From the NCBI RefSeq assembly GCF_019396325.1, contig NZ_JAHKRO010000014.1:62001-126000 (forward strand): 64,000 bases of DNA, in the 5' to 3' direction. The notes under the pieces are model-generated. The model saw nothing but the letters and a program-made list of their open reading frames with translations. It was not told where the DNA came from and made no database searches. Shown here one piece after another: positions 51,009 to 60,244 of this stretch. The first letter of the stretch is position 1. Each line of letters begins with the position of its first letter. The translations under genes were made by a program, and so were the position numbers. This DNA is from Nonomuraea ceibae (lineage in GTDB: Bacteria > Actinomycetota > Actinomycetes > Streptosporangiales > Streptosporangiaceae).

Positions 51009-52579
51009 TCCAGGAGATCGACTACTTCGCCATCGCGCCGCCCCTCACGCTGGCCCTCTTCGCCGGGCTGGTGCTGGTGCTCGACGCCTTCCTGCCCGCC
51101 CGGCCGCGGGTCAGGCCGGCGTTGGGGCTGGTCACGCTGGCGGGGGTGCTGGTCGCGCTGGGGTTCGTGGTGGCGCAGGCGGTCAGGGGCGGCTCGGCGC
51201 TGTCGACGTTCTGCGTCCCGCCCGGCCTGAACGCCCCGGGCGGGGGCTGCTCGTACGTGGTCGACCGGTTCACGCTGATCCTCGCCGGGCTGGTGCTGGT
51301 GGCGGCCGTGGTGGTCGTGCTGATGTCGATGACCGAGCTGGCCAGGGGCGACATCCCGGTGGGGGAGTGGCACTTCCTCCTGCTCTGCACCCTCGTGGGC
51401 GCGGTCATACTGCCCGCCTCGCGTGACCTGATCATGCTCGTCGTGGCGCTCGAACTGGTCTCGCTCCCGGTCTTCGCCCTCACGGCGCTGAAACGCTACG
51501 ACGGCCGCTCCTCGGAGGCCGCGGTCAAGCTCTTCCTGGTGTCCGTGGTGTCGACCGCCGTCATGCTGTTCGGGGTGTCGCTGCTGTACGGGATCGGGGG
51601 GAGCGTCTTCCTGGACCGGCTCGGCGCGGTGCTCGGCGGTGAAGCGGCGGCGCCAGGCCGGCCCGGCGCGGGGGCGTCCGTCCTGGGGGCGTCCGTGCTG
51701 GGGGCCGAGCACGGCCTGCCGGGAGTGGTCACCGTCGGGGTGGTCCTGGTCGTGGCGGGGTTCGCGTTCAAGATCGCGGCGGTGCCGTTCCACGCCTGGG
51801 CGGCGGACGTCTACCAGGGCGCGCCGATCCCGGTGGCCGCGCTGCTGTCGGTGATCTCGAAGGCCGCCGGGTTCGCCGGGCTCATCCTCGTCCTGGTCAC
51901 CGCCCTGCCCGGCCAGGCGGGCGCCTGGGTGCCGATCGTGGCGATCCTCTCGGCGCTCACCATGACGGCGGGCAACCTGCTGGCCATGCGCCAGCGCTCC
52001 GCCGTACGCCTGCTGGCCTGGTCGTCGGTCGCCCAGTCGGGCTACATCCTGGCCCCGCTCGCGGTGGCGCCCGCCGGGACCGGGGCCGGGGCCTCGGTGG
52101 CGTACCTGGTCATGTACGCCGCCATGAACCTGGGGGCGTTCGCCGTGGTCATGCTCGTCTCCCGGGTGGCCCGGCGCAACGAGCTCGACGACTACCGGGG
52201 GCTGGCGTTCCGCAGCCCGGTGGCGGCGTTGGCGCTGGCGTTCTGCCTGCTGTGCCTGGCGGGGTTGCCGCCGGGGCTGGCGGGGCTGTTCGCCAAGATC
52301 GTGGTGTTCCGCGAGATCGTCGACGGCGGGGCCGGGTGGCTGGCGGTGGTGATGGCCGTCAACACGGTGATCGGGCTGTACTACTACGTCGCCTGGACGG
52401 CACGGCTGTTCGTCCCTGTGACTGCGATAGGGGGAGCCGTTCGGGAGGGGGCGGCTCAGGCGGTGGTCGCGCCCCGGTCGGCTCCGGCGGTGTGGGTGGC
52501 GATCGGCGTGGCGGTGGCGGTGGCGGTCCTGTTCTCGGCCGCGCCGCAACTGGTGCTCGACCTGACGACGGTGACCTGA
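51005..52579 (+). CDS. nuoN: NADH-quinone oxidoreductase-like subunit N
   Basis: The 524-residue antiporter-like subunit shows LVVALELVSLPVFALTALKR, FKIAAVPFHAWAADVYQGAPIPVAALLSVISKAAGF and LAWSSVAQSGYILAPLAV. A short insert with a repeated GASVLGASVLGA lies near residue 220, coded by a 15-bp tandem repeat. The ATG at 51005 overlaps the nuoM stop (ATGA). It ends the nuoI-N block; a 144-bp gap without clear signals separates it from the HtpX-like gene. Confidence 0.94.
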   Translation: MIQEIDYFAIAPPLTLALFAGLVLVLDAFLPARPRVRPALGLVTLAGVLVALGFVVAQAVRGGSALSTFCVPPGLNAPGGGCSYVVDRFTLILAGLVLVAAVVVVLMSMTELARGDIPVGEWHFLLLCTLVGAVILPASRDLIMLVVALELVSLPVFALTALKRYDGRSSEAAVKLFLVSVVSTAVMLFGVSLLYGIGGSVFLDRLGAVLGGEAAAPGRPGAGASVLGASVLGAEHGLPGVVTVGVVLVVAGFAFKIAAVPFHAWAADVYQGAPIPVAALLSVISKAAGFAGLILVLVTALPGQAGAWVPIVAILSALTMTAGNLLAMRQRSAVRLLAWSSVAQSGYILAPLAVAPAGTGAGASVAYLVMYAAMNLGAFAVVMLVSRVARRNELDDYRGLAFRSPVAALALAFCLLCLAGLPPGLAGLFAKIVVFREIVDGGAGWLAVVMAVNTVIGLYYYVAWTARLFVPVTAIGGAVREGAAQAVVAPRSAPAVWVAIGVAVAVAVLFSAAPQLVLDLTTVT

Positions 52580-52723
52580 AGCCGCCGATTCGTCTCACGC
52601 TCGCCCGAGGGGCCGCCCTTACGCAGGGTTTCGTCTCGTGCGTGACCGGTGGGGGCGGCGGGGAACGCTGGAGCAGGGCATCGTCGTTGTACCAGGTGAA
52701 CCCGGACCACGAAGGGGGGAACC

Positions 52724-53575
52724 TTGCACCACAACGGTCTGCGCACCGCGATCCTGCTCGGCGGCCTGTCTGCGCTGATCCTCGCCGCGGGCGCGTGGCT
52801 GGGCGGCGGCACCGGTCTGCAGATCGCGTTCGTGCTCGCCCTGGTGACCAACGGTTTCGCCTACTTCTTCTCGGACCGGATCGCCCTGTCGGCGATGCGC
52901 GCCCGGCCGGTCAGCGAGGTCGAGCAGCCCACCCTCTACCGGATCGTCCGAGAGCTCTCCACCGAGGCCCGCCAGCCGATGCCCCGCCTGTACGTGTCGC
53001 CGACCGTGCAGCCGAACGCGTTCGCCACCGGCCGCAGCCCGCGCCGGGCCGCCGTGTGCGTGACGTACGGCCTGACCCAGCTGCTCGACGAAGCCGAGCT
53101 GCGGGGCGTTATCGGGCATGAGCTGTCCCATGTGTACAACCGCGACATCCTGATCTCGTCCGTCGCCGGCGCCCTGGCCACGATGATCACCTGGGTGAGC
53201 TATGTGGCGGTGTTCTTCGGCGGGTCGGATGACGACGAGGGCCCGGGGTTCGTCGGGGCGCTGCTCATGATGCTGCTCGGCCCGGTGGCCGCCGGGATGA
53301 TCCAGATGGCGATCTCCCGCAGCCGCGAGTTCCAGGCCGACGAGGCGGGGGCGCGGCTCACGGGTGACCCGCTCGCGCTCGCGTCCGCGCTGCGCAAGAT
53401 CGAGATGGGCGCGCGCAGGCTGCCGCTGCCCGAGAACAGCCGCCTGACCTCGGCCTCCCACCTGATGATCGCGAACCCGTTCAGCGGCGCCGGCCTGGGC
53501 CGCCTGTTCTCGACCCACCCGCCCACCTCCGAGCGCGTGGCCCGGCTGGAGCGCATGGCGGGCTACCGCCGCTGA
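52724..53575 (+). CDS. htpX: HtpX-like M48 zinc metalloprotease
   Basis: The 283-residue membrane protease has two N-terminal hydrophobic segments, the HExxH motif at His132-Glu133-His136 (VIGHELSHV), two further hydrophobic segments, and SREFQADEAGA with the third zinc ligand. HtpX proteins degrade misfolded membrane proteins. The only suitable start is TTG at 52724 with GAAGGGGGGA just upstream. It follows the nuo block in the same direction; a protease next to a membrane complex could serve quality control, which is inference. Confidence 0.92.
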   Translation: MHHNGLRTAILLGGLSALILAAGAWLGGGTGLQIAFVLALVTNGFAYFFSDRIALSAMRARPVSEVEQPTLYRIVRELSTEARQPMPRLYVSPTVQPNAFATGRSPRRAAVCVTYGLTQLLDEAELRGVIGHELSHVYNRDILISSVAGALATMITWVSYVAVFFGGSDDDEGPGFVGALLMMLLGPVAAGMIQMAISRSREFQADEAGARLTGDPLALASALRKIEMGARRLPLPENSRLTSASHLMIANPFSGAGLGRLFSTHPPTSERVARLERMAGYRR

Positions 53576-53591
53576 CGCGAGAATCGGGACC

Positions 53592-55082
53592 ATGCGACGA
53601 TCTTCGCGGCTGACCGAGGCCGAACGGAAGCTCTGGGACGCCTTCCCGACCGGCCGCATGGTGACGTTCGCCCCTTTCGAGCCGGGCCCTGACTGTTCAG
53701 CCGGAGCCAACGCGCCTCTGGACGGCCACACCTGGGGTCCCGAGCGCACGGTACGCGCCGAGGTGATCGCGAAGCTGCTGCTGGGCGCCCGCGAGACGGG
53801 CACAGGGACGGTCCCGGCGGTGCGGCTGACGGGCGCGCGGATCACCGGCCCGCTGGAGATCGTCGGCGGCACGGTCGACCACGAGCTGGTGTTGCACGGC
53901 TGCTACCTGGACGATCCCGTCCTCATGGGCGGCACGACGACGCGGACCATCCGCCTGACCGACTGCCGCTTACCCGGCTTCAGCGGCGGCGGCATGCGGG
54001 TGGCCGGCCATCTGAGCCTGTCGGGCTCGTACGTCCAGGGCACGGTCCGGGTGGCTCGCGCGCAGTTCGAGACCGGGCTGTGGCTGGCCGGGACGAAGGT
54101 CGTCGCCGCCGAGGGGGATCCGGCGTTCTACGCCGACGCCATGGTGGTGGATTCGGTGACGCACATGCGCAACGCCGACTTCTCCGGCGCCGTACGCCTG
54201 GTCGGCGCGCGGCTCAACGGCGGCTTCCAACTGGACCACGCCAAGCTCCGTAATCCGGGCGAAGAGGCGCTCGTCGCCGACGGCCTGGTCGTCGAGGACT
54301 CGATGAGCTGTACCGGCGACTTCCTGGCCCTGGGCTGCCTGCGGCTGCGGGGCTCGCGGATCAACGGCCGGTTCTCGCTCCGCGGCGTCGTCCGCAGCCC
54401 CGACACCACGTACGCGCTGCACGCCAGCCACATCGAGGCGCGCGAGTTCCTCATCAAGCCGGCCGAGCGGATCGACGGCGTGGTGACGCTGGCCCACTCC
54501 ACCGTGGGCACCCTGCACGACGACGTCGCCACCTGGCCGGACAAGCTCCGGCTGAACGGGCTCACGTACGACCGCCTGCGCGGCCACGGCTTCGCGCGCC
54601 GGATCGAGTGGGTGAGCCGCGATCCGGAGGGCTTCCGGACGCAACCGTACGAGCAACTGGCCGACTGGTACATGCGCGGCGGCAACGACGCGCTGGCCCG
54701 CCGCACCCAGCTCGCCAAGATGCGCGGGCTGCGGGGGATCAGCGGGCCGCGTACCCGGTTCTGGGGACGGCTGCTCGACGCCACGGTCGGCTACGGCTAC
54801 CGGCCCTGGCTGGCGGCGGTGTGGTTCGGGGCGCTGCTCGTGCTGGGCACGGTGGTGTTCGGGCTGAACCCGCCGCGTGCCGTCAAGCCCGGCGAGAGCC
54901 CGGTGTTCGACTCGTTCGCCTACACCTTCGACCTGCTGTTGCCGTTGTCGACGTTCGGGCAGCGGGACCAGTTCGACCCGGCGGGGTGGACGCAGGGGCT
55001 CGCGTACGGGCTGATCATCTCGGGCTGGATCCTGGCGACGGCGCTGATCGCGGGCGCTACGCGGGTGCTCCGGCCGTCGTGA
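53592..55082 (+). CDS. Membrane protein with pentapeptide-like/beta-helix repeats
   Basis: The 496-residue protein has degenerate repeats from about residue 70 to 310 with a five-residue pattern, for example VRLTGARITGPLEIVGG, LVLHGCYLDDPVLMGG, ADFSGAVRLVGARLNGGFQL and CLRLRGSRINGRFSLRG. This predicts a right-handed beta-helix. Two membrane segments lie near the C-terminus (about 400-420 and 470-490). Similar Streptomyces proteins are often labelled membrane-associated oxidoreductase, but no redox motif is visible, so I give no function. It starts 16 nt after the htpX stop. The 3' end overlaps the convergent NUDIX gene by 26 bp. Confidence 0.78.
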   Translation: MRRSSRLTEAERKLWDAFPTGRMVTFAPFEPGPDCSAGANAPLDGHTWGPERTVRAEVIAKLLLGARETGTGTVPAVRLTGARITGPLEIVGGTVDHELVLHGCYLDDPVLMGGTTTRTIRLTDCRLPGFSGGGMRVAGHLSLSGSYVQGTVRVARAQFETGLWLAGTKVVAAEGDPAFYADAMVVDSVTHMRNADFSGAVRLVGARLNGGFQLDHAKLRNPGEEALVADGLVVEDSMSCTGDFLALGCLRLRGSRINGRFSLRGVVRSPDTTYALHASHIEAREFLIKPAERIDGVVTLAHSTVGTLHDDVATWPDKLRLNGLTYDRLRGHGFARRIEWVSRDPEGFRTQPYEQLADWYMRGGNDALARRTQLAKMRGLRGISGPRTRFWGRLLDATVGYGYRPWLAAVWFGALLVLGTVVFGLNPPRAVKPGESPVFDSFAYTFDLLLPLSTFGQRDQFDPAGWTQGLAYGLIISGWILATALIAGATRVLRPS

Positions 55083-55521
55083 TCTTGCGCAGCAGCGCGG
55101 CCAGGTCCTCCGGGTAGAACGTCTCCCGCGTCGCGTCGAGCTCGCCGGCGCTCCACCAGTGGTGGCCGACCGTGGTGTCCTTCTCGATCGGCTCCATGTG
55201 CTCGAACGACACCTCGACCGCCTCGACGCGGACCGCGTAGAGCGTCTCGTCCTGGGTGATCGCGTAGCGGCCGAACGTGAACTCGCGGGTCTCGGTCCGG
55301 TAGGGCCCGGTGAACCGGTCGGCCGGCACCCGCAGCCCCGCCTCCTCGAACAGCTCGCGCGAGGCCGCCTCCGGCAGCGTCTCCCCCTCCTCGACGGCCC
55401 CGCCGATGGTGAACCAGAACAGCTCGTCCGGCCGCGCCGGATCGAACCCGTGGAGCAGGAGCACCCTGCCCTGATCGTCGAGAGGCAGGACGCGCGCCGT
55501 GAAGCGGCGCAACGGGATCAT
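55057..55521 (-). CDS. NUDIX hydrolase
   Basis: The 154-residue protein contains the Nudix box GGAVEEGETLPEAASRELFEEAG in full agreement with GX5EX7REUXEEXGU (about residues 40-62). Such enzymes hydrolyse nucleoside diphosphates linked to another group, often damaged nucleotides. The ATG at 55521 is used here; a GTG at 55527 is possible. It starts 17 bp after the end of the tetR-like gene on the same strand and may be cotranscribed with it. Confidence 0.88.
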   Translation of the reverse strand: MIPLRRFTARVLPLDDQGRVLLLHGFDPARPDELFWFTIGGAVEEGETLPEAASRELFEEAGLRVPADRFTGPYRTETREFTFGRYAITQDETLYAVRVEAVEVSFEHMEPIEKDTTVGHHWWSAGELDATRETFYPEDLAALLRKITTAGAPA

Positions 55522-55538
55522 CGTCACGTCCGCCAAGC

Positions 55539-56270
55539 TTACGACCGCGGCAGCCGCGCCTCGATGCCGTCGAGAACCCGGTCGAGCCCGTACGTGAAGC
55601 TGTCTTCGCGGTTCTTGGCCGGATCGGCGTCGCGGTAGGCGGTGTAGAGGGCGAGGAGCCGTGGGTGGTCGCGCGCGGCTTCGTCGGCGGAGGGCCACAG
55701 CGCCTTGATCCACTCGTGCTCGCTCCGGTTGTCGCGCGCCATCCTGGACAGGGCCGCCGCCTCACTCATCGCGATGCCCAGCACGTACGAGATGAGGGTC
55801 TTCCCAGCGCGATCGGCTTCGAACAGGTCGAACCCCGCCTTCTCGAACAGTCCGAGCATTTCATCGGACAGTCGCAGGCTGTTGGGCCCGTGGAAGGACG
55901 AGACCACCTCGTCCAGCACGTGCACGGTCCACGGGTGCCGCAGGATCATGTCGCGCCAGCCGCGCGCGAGCGTGGCGGCGGCCTCCCGCCAGCCGGCCGG
56001 ATCGTCGGCGACGGGCACCTCGATCTCGCCGAACACCTCGTCGACGACCAGCTCGATCAGCTCGTCCTTGTTGGCCACGTGCCAGTAGATCGCGGTGGCG
56101 ACGGAGCCGAGCTGCCCCCCGAGCCGCCGCATGCTGAGAGCGCTGATGCCCTCGGAGTCCAGCAGCCGCAGCGCCTCGGCCACGATCTGCTCCCTGCTCA
56201 GTGATGGCTGCTCGCGTCGCGCGCGGCGCGGCCGGGTCCACACCGAGGGGTACGGCTGCTGTTCGGACAA
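55539..56270 (-). CDS. TetR family transcriptional regulator
   Basis: The 243-residue repressor has an N-terminal helix-turn-helix with SREQIVAEALRLLDSEGISALSMRRLGGQLGSVATAIYWHVANKDEL (about residues 25-70) and a TetR_C type ligand-binding domain. The start is TTG at 56270, preceded by GAGGAGG 5 nt upstream; longer frames lack a start. It is divergent from an MFS exporter, with three similar palindromes between them. The classical inference is ligand-relieved repression of the exporter and of its own gene. Confidence 0.9.
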   Translation of the reverse strand: MSEQQPYPSVWTRPRRARREQPSLSREQIVAEALRLLDSEGISALSMRRLGGQLGSVATAIYWHVANKDELIELVVDEVFGEIEVPVADDPAGWREAAATLARGWRDMILRHPWTVHVLDEVVSSFHGPNSLRLSDEMLGLFEKAGFDLFEADRAGKTLISYVLGIAMSEAAALSRMARDNRSEHEWIKALWPSADEAARDHPRLLALYTAYRDADPAKNREDSFTYGLDRVLDGIEARLPRS

Positions 56271-56309
56271 GGCGTCCTCCTCTTCTCCCGCCCAGCTTAG
56301 CGAGCGTTT

Positions 56310-56378
56310 GCACACTGTGCGAGTCATTGGATGTTGTGCAAGAACTGAACACTGTGCAATGCTAACTGCACACCGTTC
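56310..56378. promoter_or_regulatory. Three TetR operator candidates
   Basis: Related 11-bp palindromes occur between tetR and the exporter gene: GCACACTGTGC (56310-56320, perfect), GAACACTGTGC (56347-56357) and GCACACCGTTC (56368-56378). The last two are 21 bp apart, two helical turns. The exporter ATG is 22 nt downstream of the last. Confidence 0.6.
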
Positions 56379-56399
56379 AATCAGAAGGGGGTGCTCCTG

Positions 56400-57908
56400 A
56401 TGGAGCGTCATCCACGGCGTTGGCTGATCCTGCTGGTGCTCTGCCTGAGCACGCTCGTCCTGGTCGTCGACAACGGCGTGCTCACCGTGGCGATCCCGCC
56501 GCTGACCGAGGACCTGGGCGCCGGCGCCCAGGACATTCAGTGGATCATCGACGGCTACATCCTGGTCTTCGCCGGGCTCCTGCTCACCGCCGGCAGCCTC
56601 TCCGACCGCTACGGCAGGCGCCGCATCATGATCATCGGCCTGGTGCTCTTCGGCGTGGCGTCCCTGCTGGCCACGTACGCCGCCAGCCCCGGACAGCTCA
56701 TCGCCGGACGCGTGCTGATGGGCATCGGTGGAGCCCTCGTCATGCCGAGCACGCTGTCGATCCTCATCACCGTCTTCGACGACGGCGAACGGCGCAGGGC
56801 CATGTCGATCTGGAGCTCCGTGCTGATGGTCGGCCTGGTCGGCGGCCCGGTCGTGGGCGGCGCGCTGATCGCCGAGTTCTGGTGGGGATCGGTGTTCCTC
56901 ATCAACGTCCCCGTCGTGGTCATCGCCATCGCCGCCGCCCTGGCCTGGATGCCGGAGTCCAAGGGGCCGTGGCGCAAGCCCGACCCGATCGGCGCGATCC
57001 TGTCCGTGACCGGGCTGACCGCGCTCGTCTGGTTCATCATCGAGCTGCCGCACCGCGGCCTCGGCGACCCCGGCACCCTGGCCGGGCTGGCCGCGGCCGT
57101 GCTGGGCCTGGCCGCGTTCGTGATCTGGGAGCTGCGGACCCCGTACCCGATGGTGCCGCTGCACCTGTTCCGCGACCGCAACTTCAGCGGCGGCAGCCTC
57201 TCGCTCGTGCTCGTCCAGACCGGCAACGGCGGGCTGCTGCTGGCCATGGCCCAGTACCTGCAGTTCGTGCTCGGCTTCACGCCCACCCAGGCCGGGCTCG
57301 CCATGGCGCCGATGGCGCTCGCCGTGATTCTCGTCAACGCCGTCGCGGCCACCCTGGGCCAGCGGCTGGGCAACCGGCCGCTGACCGTGGCCGGACTGCT
57401 CGTGCTGGTCGCCGGGTTCGCGGTGCTGGCGACGTTGTCGGCCGACGACGGGTTCGGGATGGTGGCGGTCGCGCTGGTGCTGTTCGGGATCGGCGGCGGC
57501 CTGGCCCAGCCTGCGGCCATCGCGGCGCTCATGGGAGCCGTCCCGCCGGAGCACGCCGGGGTCGGCTCGGCGCTCAACGACACCGTCCAGCAGGCGGGTG
57601 CGGCGCTCGGCGTGGCGGCGCTGGGCAGCGTCCTGGCCGGGACGTTCACCGCGACCATGCCCGAATCGGCGCCGGAGCAGGCGCGCCGGTCGATCGGCGA
57701 CGCGCTCGCCGTGGCCGCCCGCACCGGCGACGGCGGGCTGGTGGACACCGCCCGCGAGGCGTTCACCGGGGCCATGTCGCTGAGCTTCGTCGCGGGAGCC
57801 TGTGGCGCGCTGGCGGCCGCCGTCCTGGCCTTCGCCCTGCTACGGGACCGCCGGGGCGCGGCGGCGGCAGCCGCTGGTTCCACGGAAGAACTGACCGCCA
57901 CTCACTGA
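56400..57908 (+). CDS. MFS drug exporter, DHA2 (EmrB/QacA) family
   Basis: The 502-residue protein has 14 predicted membrane segments. The DHA motifs include LVVDNGVLTVAIPPL (motif D1), LSDRYGRRRIMIIG (motif A) and LMGIGGALVMPSTLSIL with SSVLMVGLVGGPVVGGAL (motif C). It should pump hydrophobic or cationic compounds out using the proton gradient. The ATG at 56400 has AAGGGGG about 8 nt upstream; a GTG at 56391 is less well placed. It is probably repressed by the divergent TetR protein and is followed after 20 nt by a serine hydrolase gene. Confidence 0.92.
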   Translation: MERHPRRWLILLVLCLSTLVLVVDNGVLTVAIPPLTEDLGAGAQDIQWIIDGYILVFAGLLLTAGSLSDRYGRRRIMIIGLVLFGVASLLATYAASPGQLIAGRVLMGIGGALVMPSTLSILITVFDDGERRRAMSIWSSVLMVGLVGGPVVGGALIAEFWWGSVFLINVPVVVIAIAAALAWMPESKGPWRKPDPIGAILSVTGLTALVWFIIELPHRGLGDPGTLAGLAAAVLGLAAFVIWELRTPYPMVPLHLFRDRNFSGGSLSLVLVQTGNGGLLLAMAQYLQFVLGFTPTQAGLAMAPMALAVILVNAVAATLGQRLGNRPLTVAGLLVLVAGFAVLATLSADDGFGMVAVALVLFGIGGGLAQPAAIAALMGAVPPEHAGVGSALNDTVQQAGAALGVAALGSVLAGTFTATMPESAPEQARRSIGDALAVAARTGDGGLVDTAREAFTGAMSLSFVAGACGALAAAVLAFALLRDRRGAAAAAAGSTEELTATH

Positions 57909-57928
57909 CGCCCTTGGGGGGATATTTC

Positions 57929-59320
57929 ATGATTGCGCAGCGTTTCGACCGCACCCAGCATTTCGACAACGCCCAGCAGTTCGACCACGCGCGCTGGCAG
58001 GCTCGCCTCGACGAGTTGCGTGCCGCCCACCGCGTGCCCGGCGCGACCCTGGCCGTGCTCACCGGCGGCCAGGTGCACGAACTGGCCAGCGGCCTGCTCC
58101 ACCTGGGCACCGGCGTGGAGGCGACCACCGACTCGGTGTTCCAGCTCGGCTCGATCGCCAAGGTCTACACCGCCACGCTCATCATGCAACTGGCCGAATC
58201 CGGCACGCTCGACCTCGACGCGCCCGTACTGGACGTCCTGCCCGACTTCGCCACCGCCGACCCGGCGGCCACCCCGCTGATCACCCCTCGGCGGCTGCTG
58301 AGTCACACTTCCGGCCTGACCTGCGACTTCACCTACGACGGCGGCCGGGGTGACGACTGCCTGGCCCGCTACGTCCGAGCCGCCCGGGGCGTCGCGCTCG
58401 ACTGCCCGCCCGGGATCGCGGTCTCGTACAGCAGCGTCGGCTACAACGTGCTCGGCCGCATCGTCGAGGTGCTCACCGGCCAGACCTGGGACGACGCGCT
58501 GAAGGACCGGCTCCTCACCCCGCTCGGGCTCACGAGGACGATGACGCTGCCCGAGGAGGCGCTGCGGTTCCGCGCCGCCATGGGCCACCTCGGCGCCGAC
58601 CCGGAGCCCGCCCCCGCCTGGGACCTCATGCCCAGGTCAGCGGGCCCGTACGGCAGGGTCATCGCCACCGCGGGCGACGTCGTCAGGCTGGCCGGCATGC
58701 ACGTCGCGGGCGGCGCCGGCGTGCTGGCGCCCGCGACGGTCGCGGCCATGCAGCGGCGCGAGGTCGAGGTGCCGGACAAGTGGACCGTCAGCGCCGACGC
58801 GTGGGGGCTCGGGTGGACGCTGTACGACTGGTCCGGCGTGCCGGGGTTCGGCCACGACGGGGCGTCCATCGGGCAGTACGCGTACCTTCGGGCGGTTCCG
58901 GGGGCCGGGGTGGCCGTGGCGCTGCTGACGAACGGCGGGGGTGCGCGGCGGCTCTACGCGGATCTGTTCGCGGAGCTGCTGGGGGAGTTGGCGGGGGTGC
59001 GGATGCCGGAGCCGTTCGGGCCGCCGGTGGAGCCGGTCGCGGTGGATTTTTCGCGGTTTGCTGGGAAATATCGGCGTGAGGGGGTGGATATCACCGTTGA
59101 TGCGGATGGGCACCTTGTGTATGAGTTCGTCGGTGGGATGAAGAACTTCTCCCCGCCGCTGGAGGCGGACCTGGTCCCCGTGACGGACACGGTCTTCGCC
59201 GCCGAGGCGGCCGGCGCGTCGTTCAGCGACGACTGGATGCCGGTGATCTTCGCGACCCTCCCGGACGGCACCGAGTGCGCGTACATCGGCATGCGAGCAG
59301 CCCCCAAGCAACCTGCCTAG
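57929..59320 (+). CDS. Serine hydrolase, beta-lactamase class C/penicillin-binding-like
   Basis: The 463-residue protein has the class C fold with GSIAKVYTA (Ser75-x-x-Lys78). The second motif reads SYSSVGYNVLGR, where the usual YxN is YSS, and a FGHDGAS segment stands at the KTG-equivalent position. A C-terminal domain of about 100 residues follows. No signal peptide is visible. The N-terminus instead holds imperfect repeats of QxFDxxxx (RFDRTQ, HFDNAQ, QFDHAR). The altered second motif suggests an esterase or peptidase rather than a lactamase. It is cotranscribed with the exporter and may act on the same compound. Confidence 0.84.
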   Translation: MIAQRFDRTQHFDNAQQFDHARWQARLDELRAAHRVPGATLAVLTGGQVHELASGLLHLGTGVEATTDSVFQLGSIAKVYTATLIMQLAESGTLDLDAPVLDVLPDFATADPAATPLITPRRLLSHTSGLTCDFTYDGGRGDDCLARYVRAARGVALDCPPGIAVSYSSVGYNVLGRIVEVLTGQTWDDALKDRLLTPLGLTRTMTLPEEALRFRAAMGHLGADPEPAPAWDLMPRSAGPYGRVIATAGDVVRLAGMHVAGGAGVLAPATVAAMQRREVEVPDKWTVSADAWGLGWTLYDWSGVPGFGHDGASIGQYAYLRAVPGAGVAVALLTNGGGARRLYADLFAELLGELAGVRMPEPFGPPVEPVAVDFSRFAGKYRREGVDITVDADGHLVYEFVGGMKNFSPPLEADLVPVTDTVFAAEAAGASFSDDWMPVIFATLPDGTECAYIGMRAAPKQPA

Positions 59321-59497
59321 GCGGTACGGCGGGCGGCGGCCATGATGCGGCGGCCATGATGTGAGGCGGGGACGGCATCGACAGGCCAGTAGGCGGGAAG
59401 GGGCCGCCAGGGCGCTGGGCGGGAAGACCTCGCTGGCGGAAAGACCTCGCTGGGCGGAACGCGCCTCCCCACCGGGCAGCGCGTTCTGCCACCCTCG

Positions 59498-59989
59498 CTA
59501 GCGGTAGTTCACGAACTGAAGGGCGATGTCCAGGTCCTTACCCTTGAGCAGGGTGATGACGTCCTGAAGATCGTCCTTCTTCTTCGAGCTGACCCGAAGC
59601 TCCTCACCCTGGATCTGCGCCTTGACGCCCTTGGGCCCCTCGTCGCGGATCAGCTTGGAGATCTTCTTCGCCTGCTCCTGGTCGATGCCCTCCTTGAGGC
59701 TGACCAGCATCCGGTACTCCTTGCCGGACAGCTTCGGCTCGCCCGCATCGAGAATCTTGAGAGACAGGCCGCGCTTGACCACCTTCTCCTTGAACACGTC
59801 GAGCGCGGCGTTCGCCCGCTCCTCGCTGTTCGCCTTGATCTCGATGTTGTTCTGCCCGGACCAGCTGATGGCCGCCCCGGTCCCCTTGAAGTCGAAGCGG
59901 TGCCCGATCTCCTTGACCGTCTGGTTCAGCGCGTTGTCGACCTCCTGCCGGTCGATCTTGCTGACGATGTCGAAAGATGAATCGGCCAA
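59498..59989 (-). CDS. YajQ family nucleotide-binding protein
   Basis: The 163-residue protein matches YajQ throughout: [20 protein letters not shown] at the N-terminus, [37 protein letters not shown] and a final LQFVNYR. Members bind nucleotides, and some bind cyclic di-GMP. TTG at 59989 gives the canonical N-terminus and has GAGG 8-9 nt upstream; the ATG at 59998 lies too close to that ribosome site. The 177-bp gap to the serine hydrolase contains only short direct repeats (GAAGACCTCGCTGG-like and CGGCGGCCATGATG). The gene is unlinked in function to its neighbours. Confidence 0.92.
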   Translation of the reverse strand: MADSSFDIVSKIDRQEVDNALNQTVKEIGHRFDFKGTGAAISWSGQNNIEIKANSEERANAALDVFKEKVVKRGLSLKILDAGEPKLSGKEYRMLVSLKEGIDQEQAKKISKLIRDEGPKGVKAQIQGEELRVSSKKKDDLQDVITLLKGKDLDIALQFVNYR

Positions 59990-60244
59990 AGCGCACATCC
60001 TCTCAGCTGCTGGGTGTCATCTGGGACATCTGCCTCCGTGCCCGGTGAACACGGGCCCAGCGGATGAGCCTAGCCAGCATCTGCCCGCCGTGCAGGATCC
60101 GACCCCGGCCCCCGTCCCCGGGTCGCCCGGCCGACCGGGTTTCGGCGGTGCGCCAGGCCAAGATCCGGCGCGGGACAAACCGGTGTCACGTACACCTCCG
60201 AAGTCCGCTATCCTTCTTTCTGTCGCCGCGAGAGCGGATGGCAC

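Noticed and set aside
59321..59497. Short direct repeats (CGGCGGCCATGATG and GAAGACCTCGCTGG types) as a mobile-element or CRISPR remnant
   Set aside because: Each occurs only twice, with unequal spacing and no spacer-repeat pattern or associated gene.
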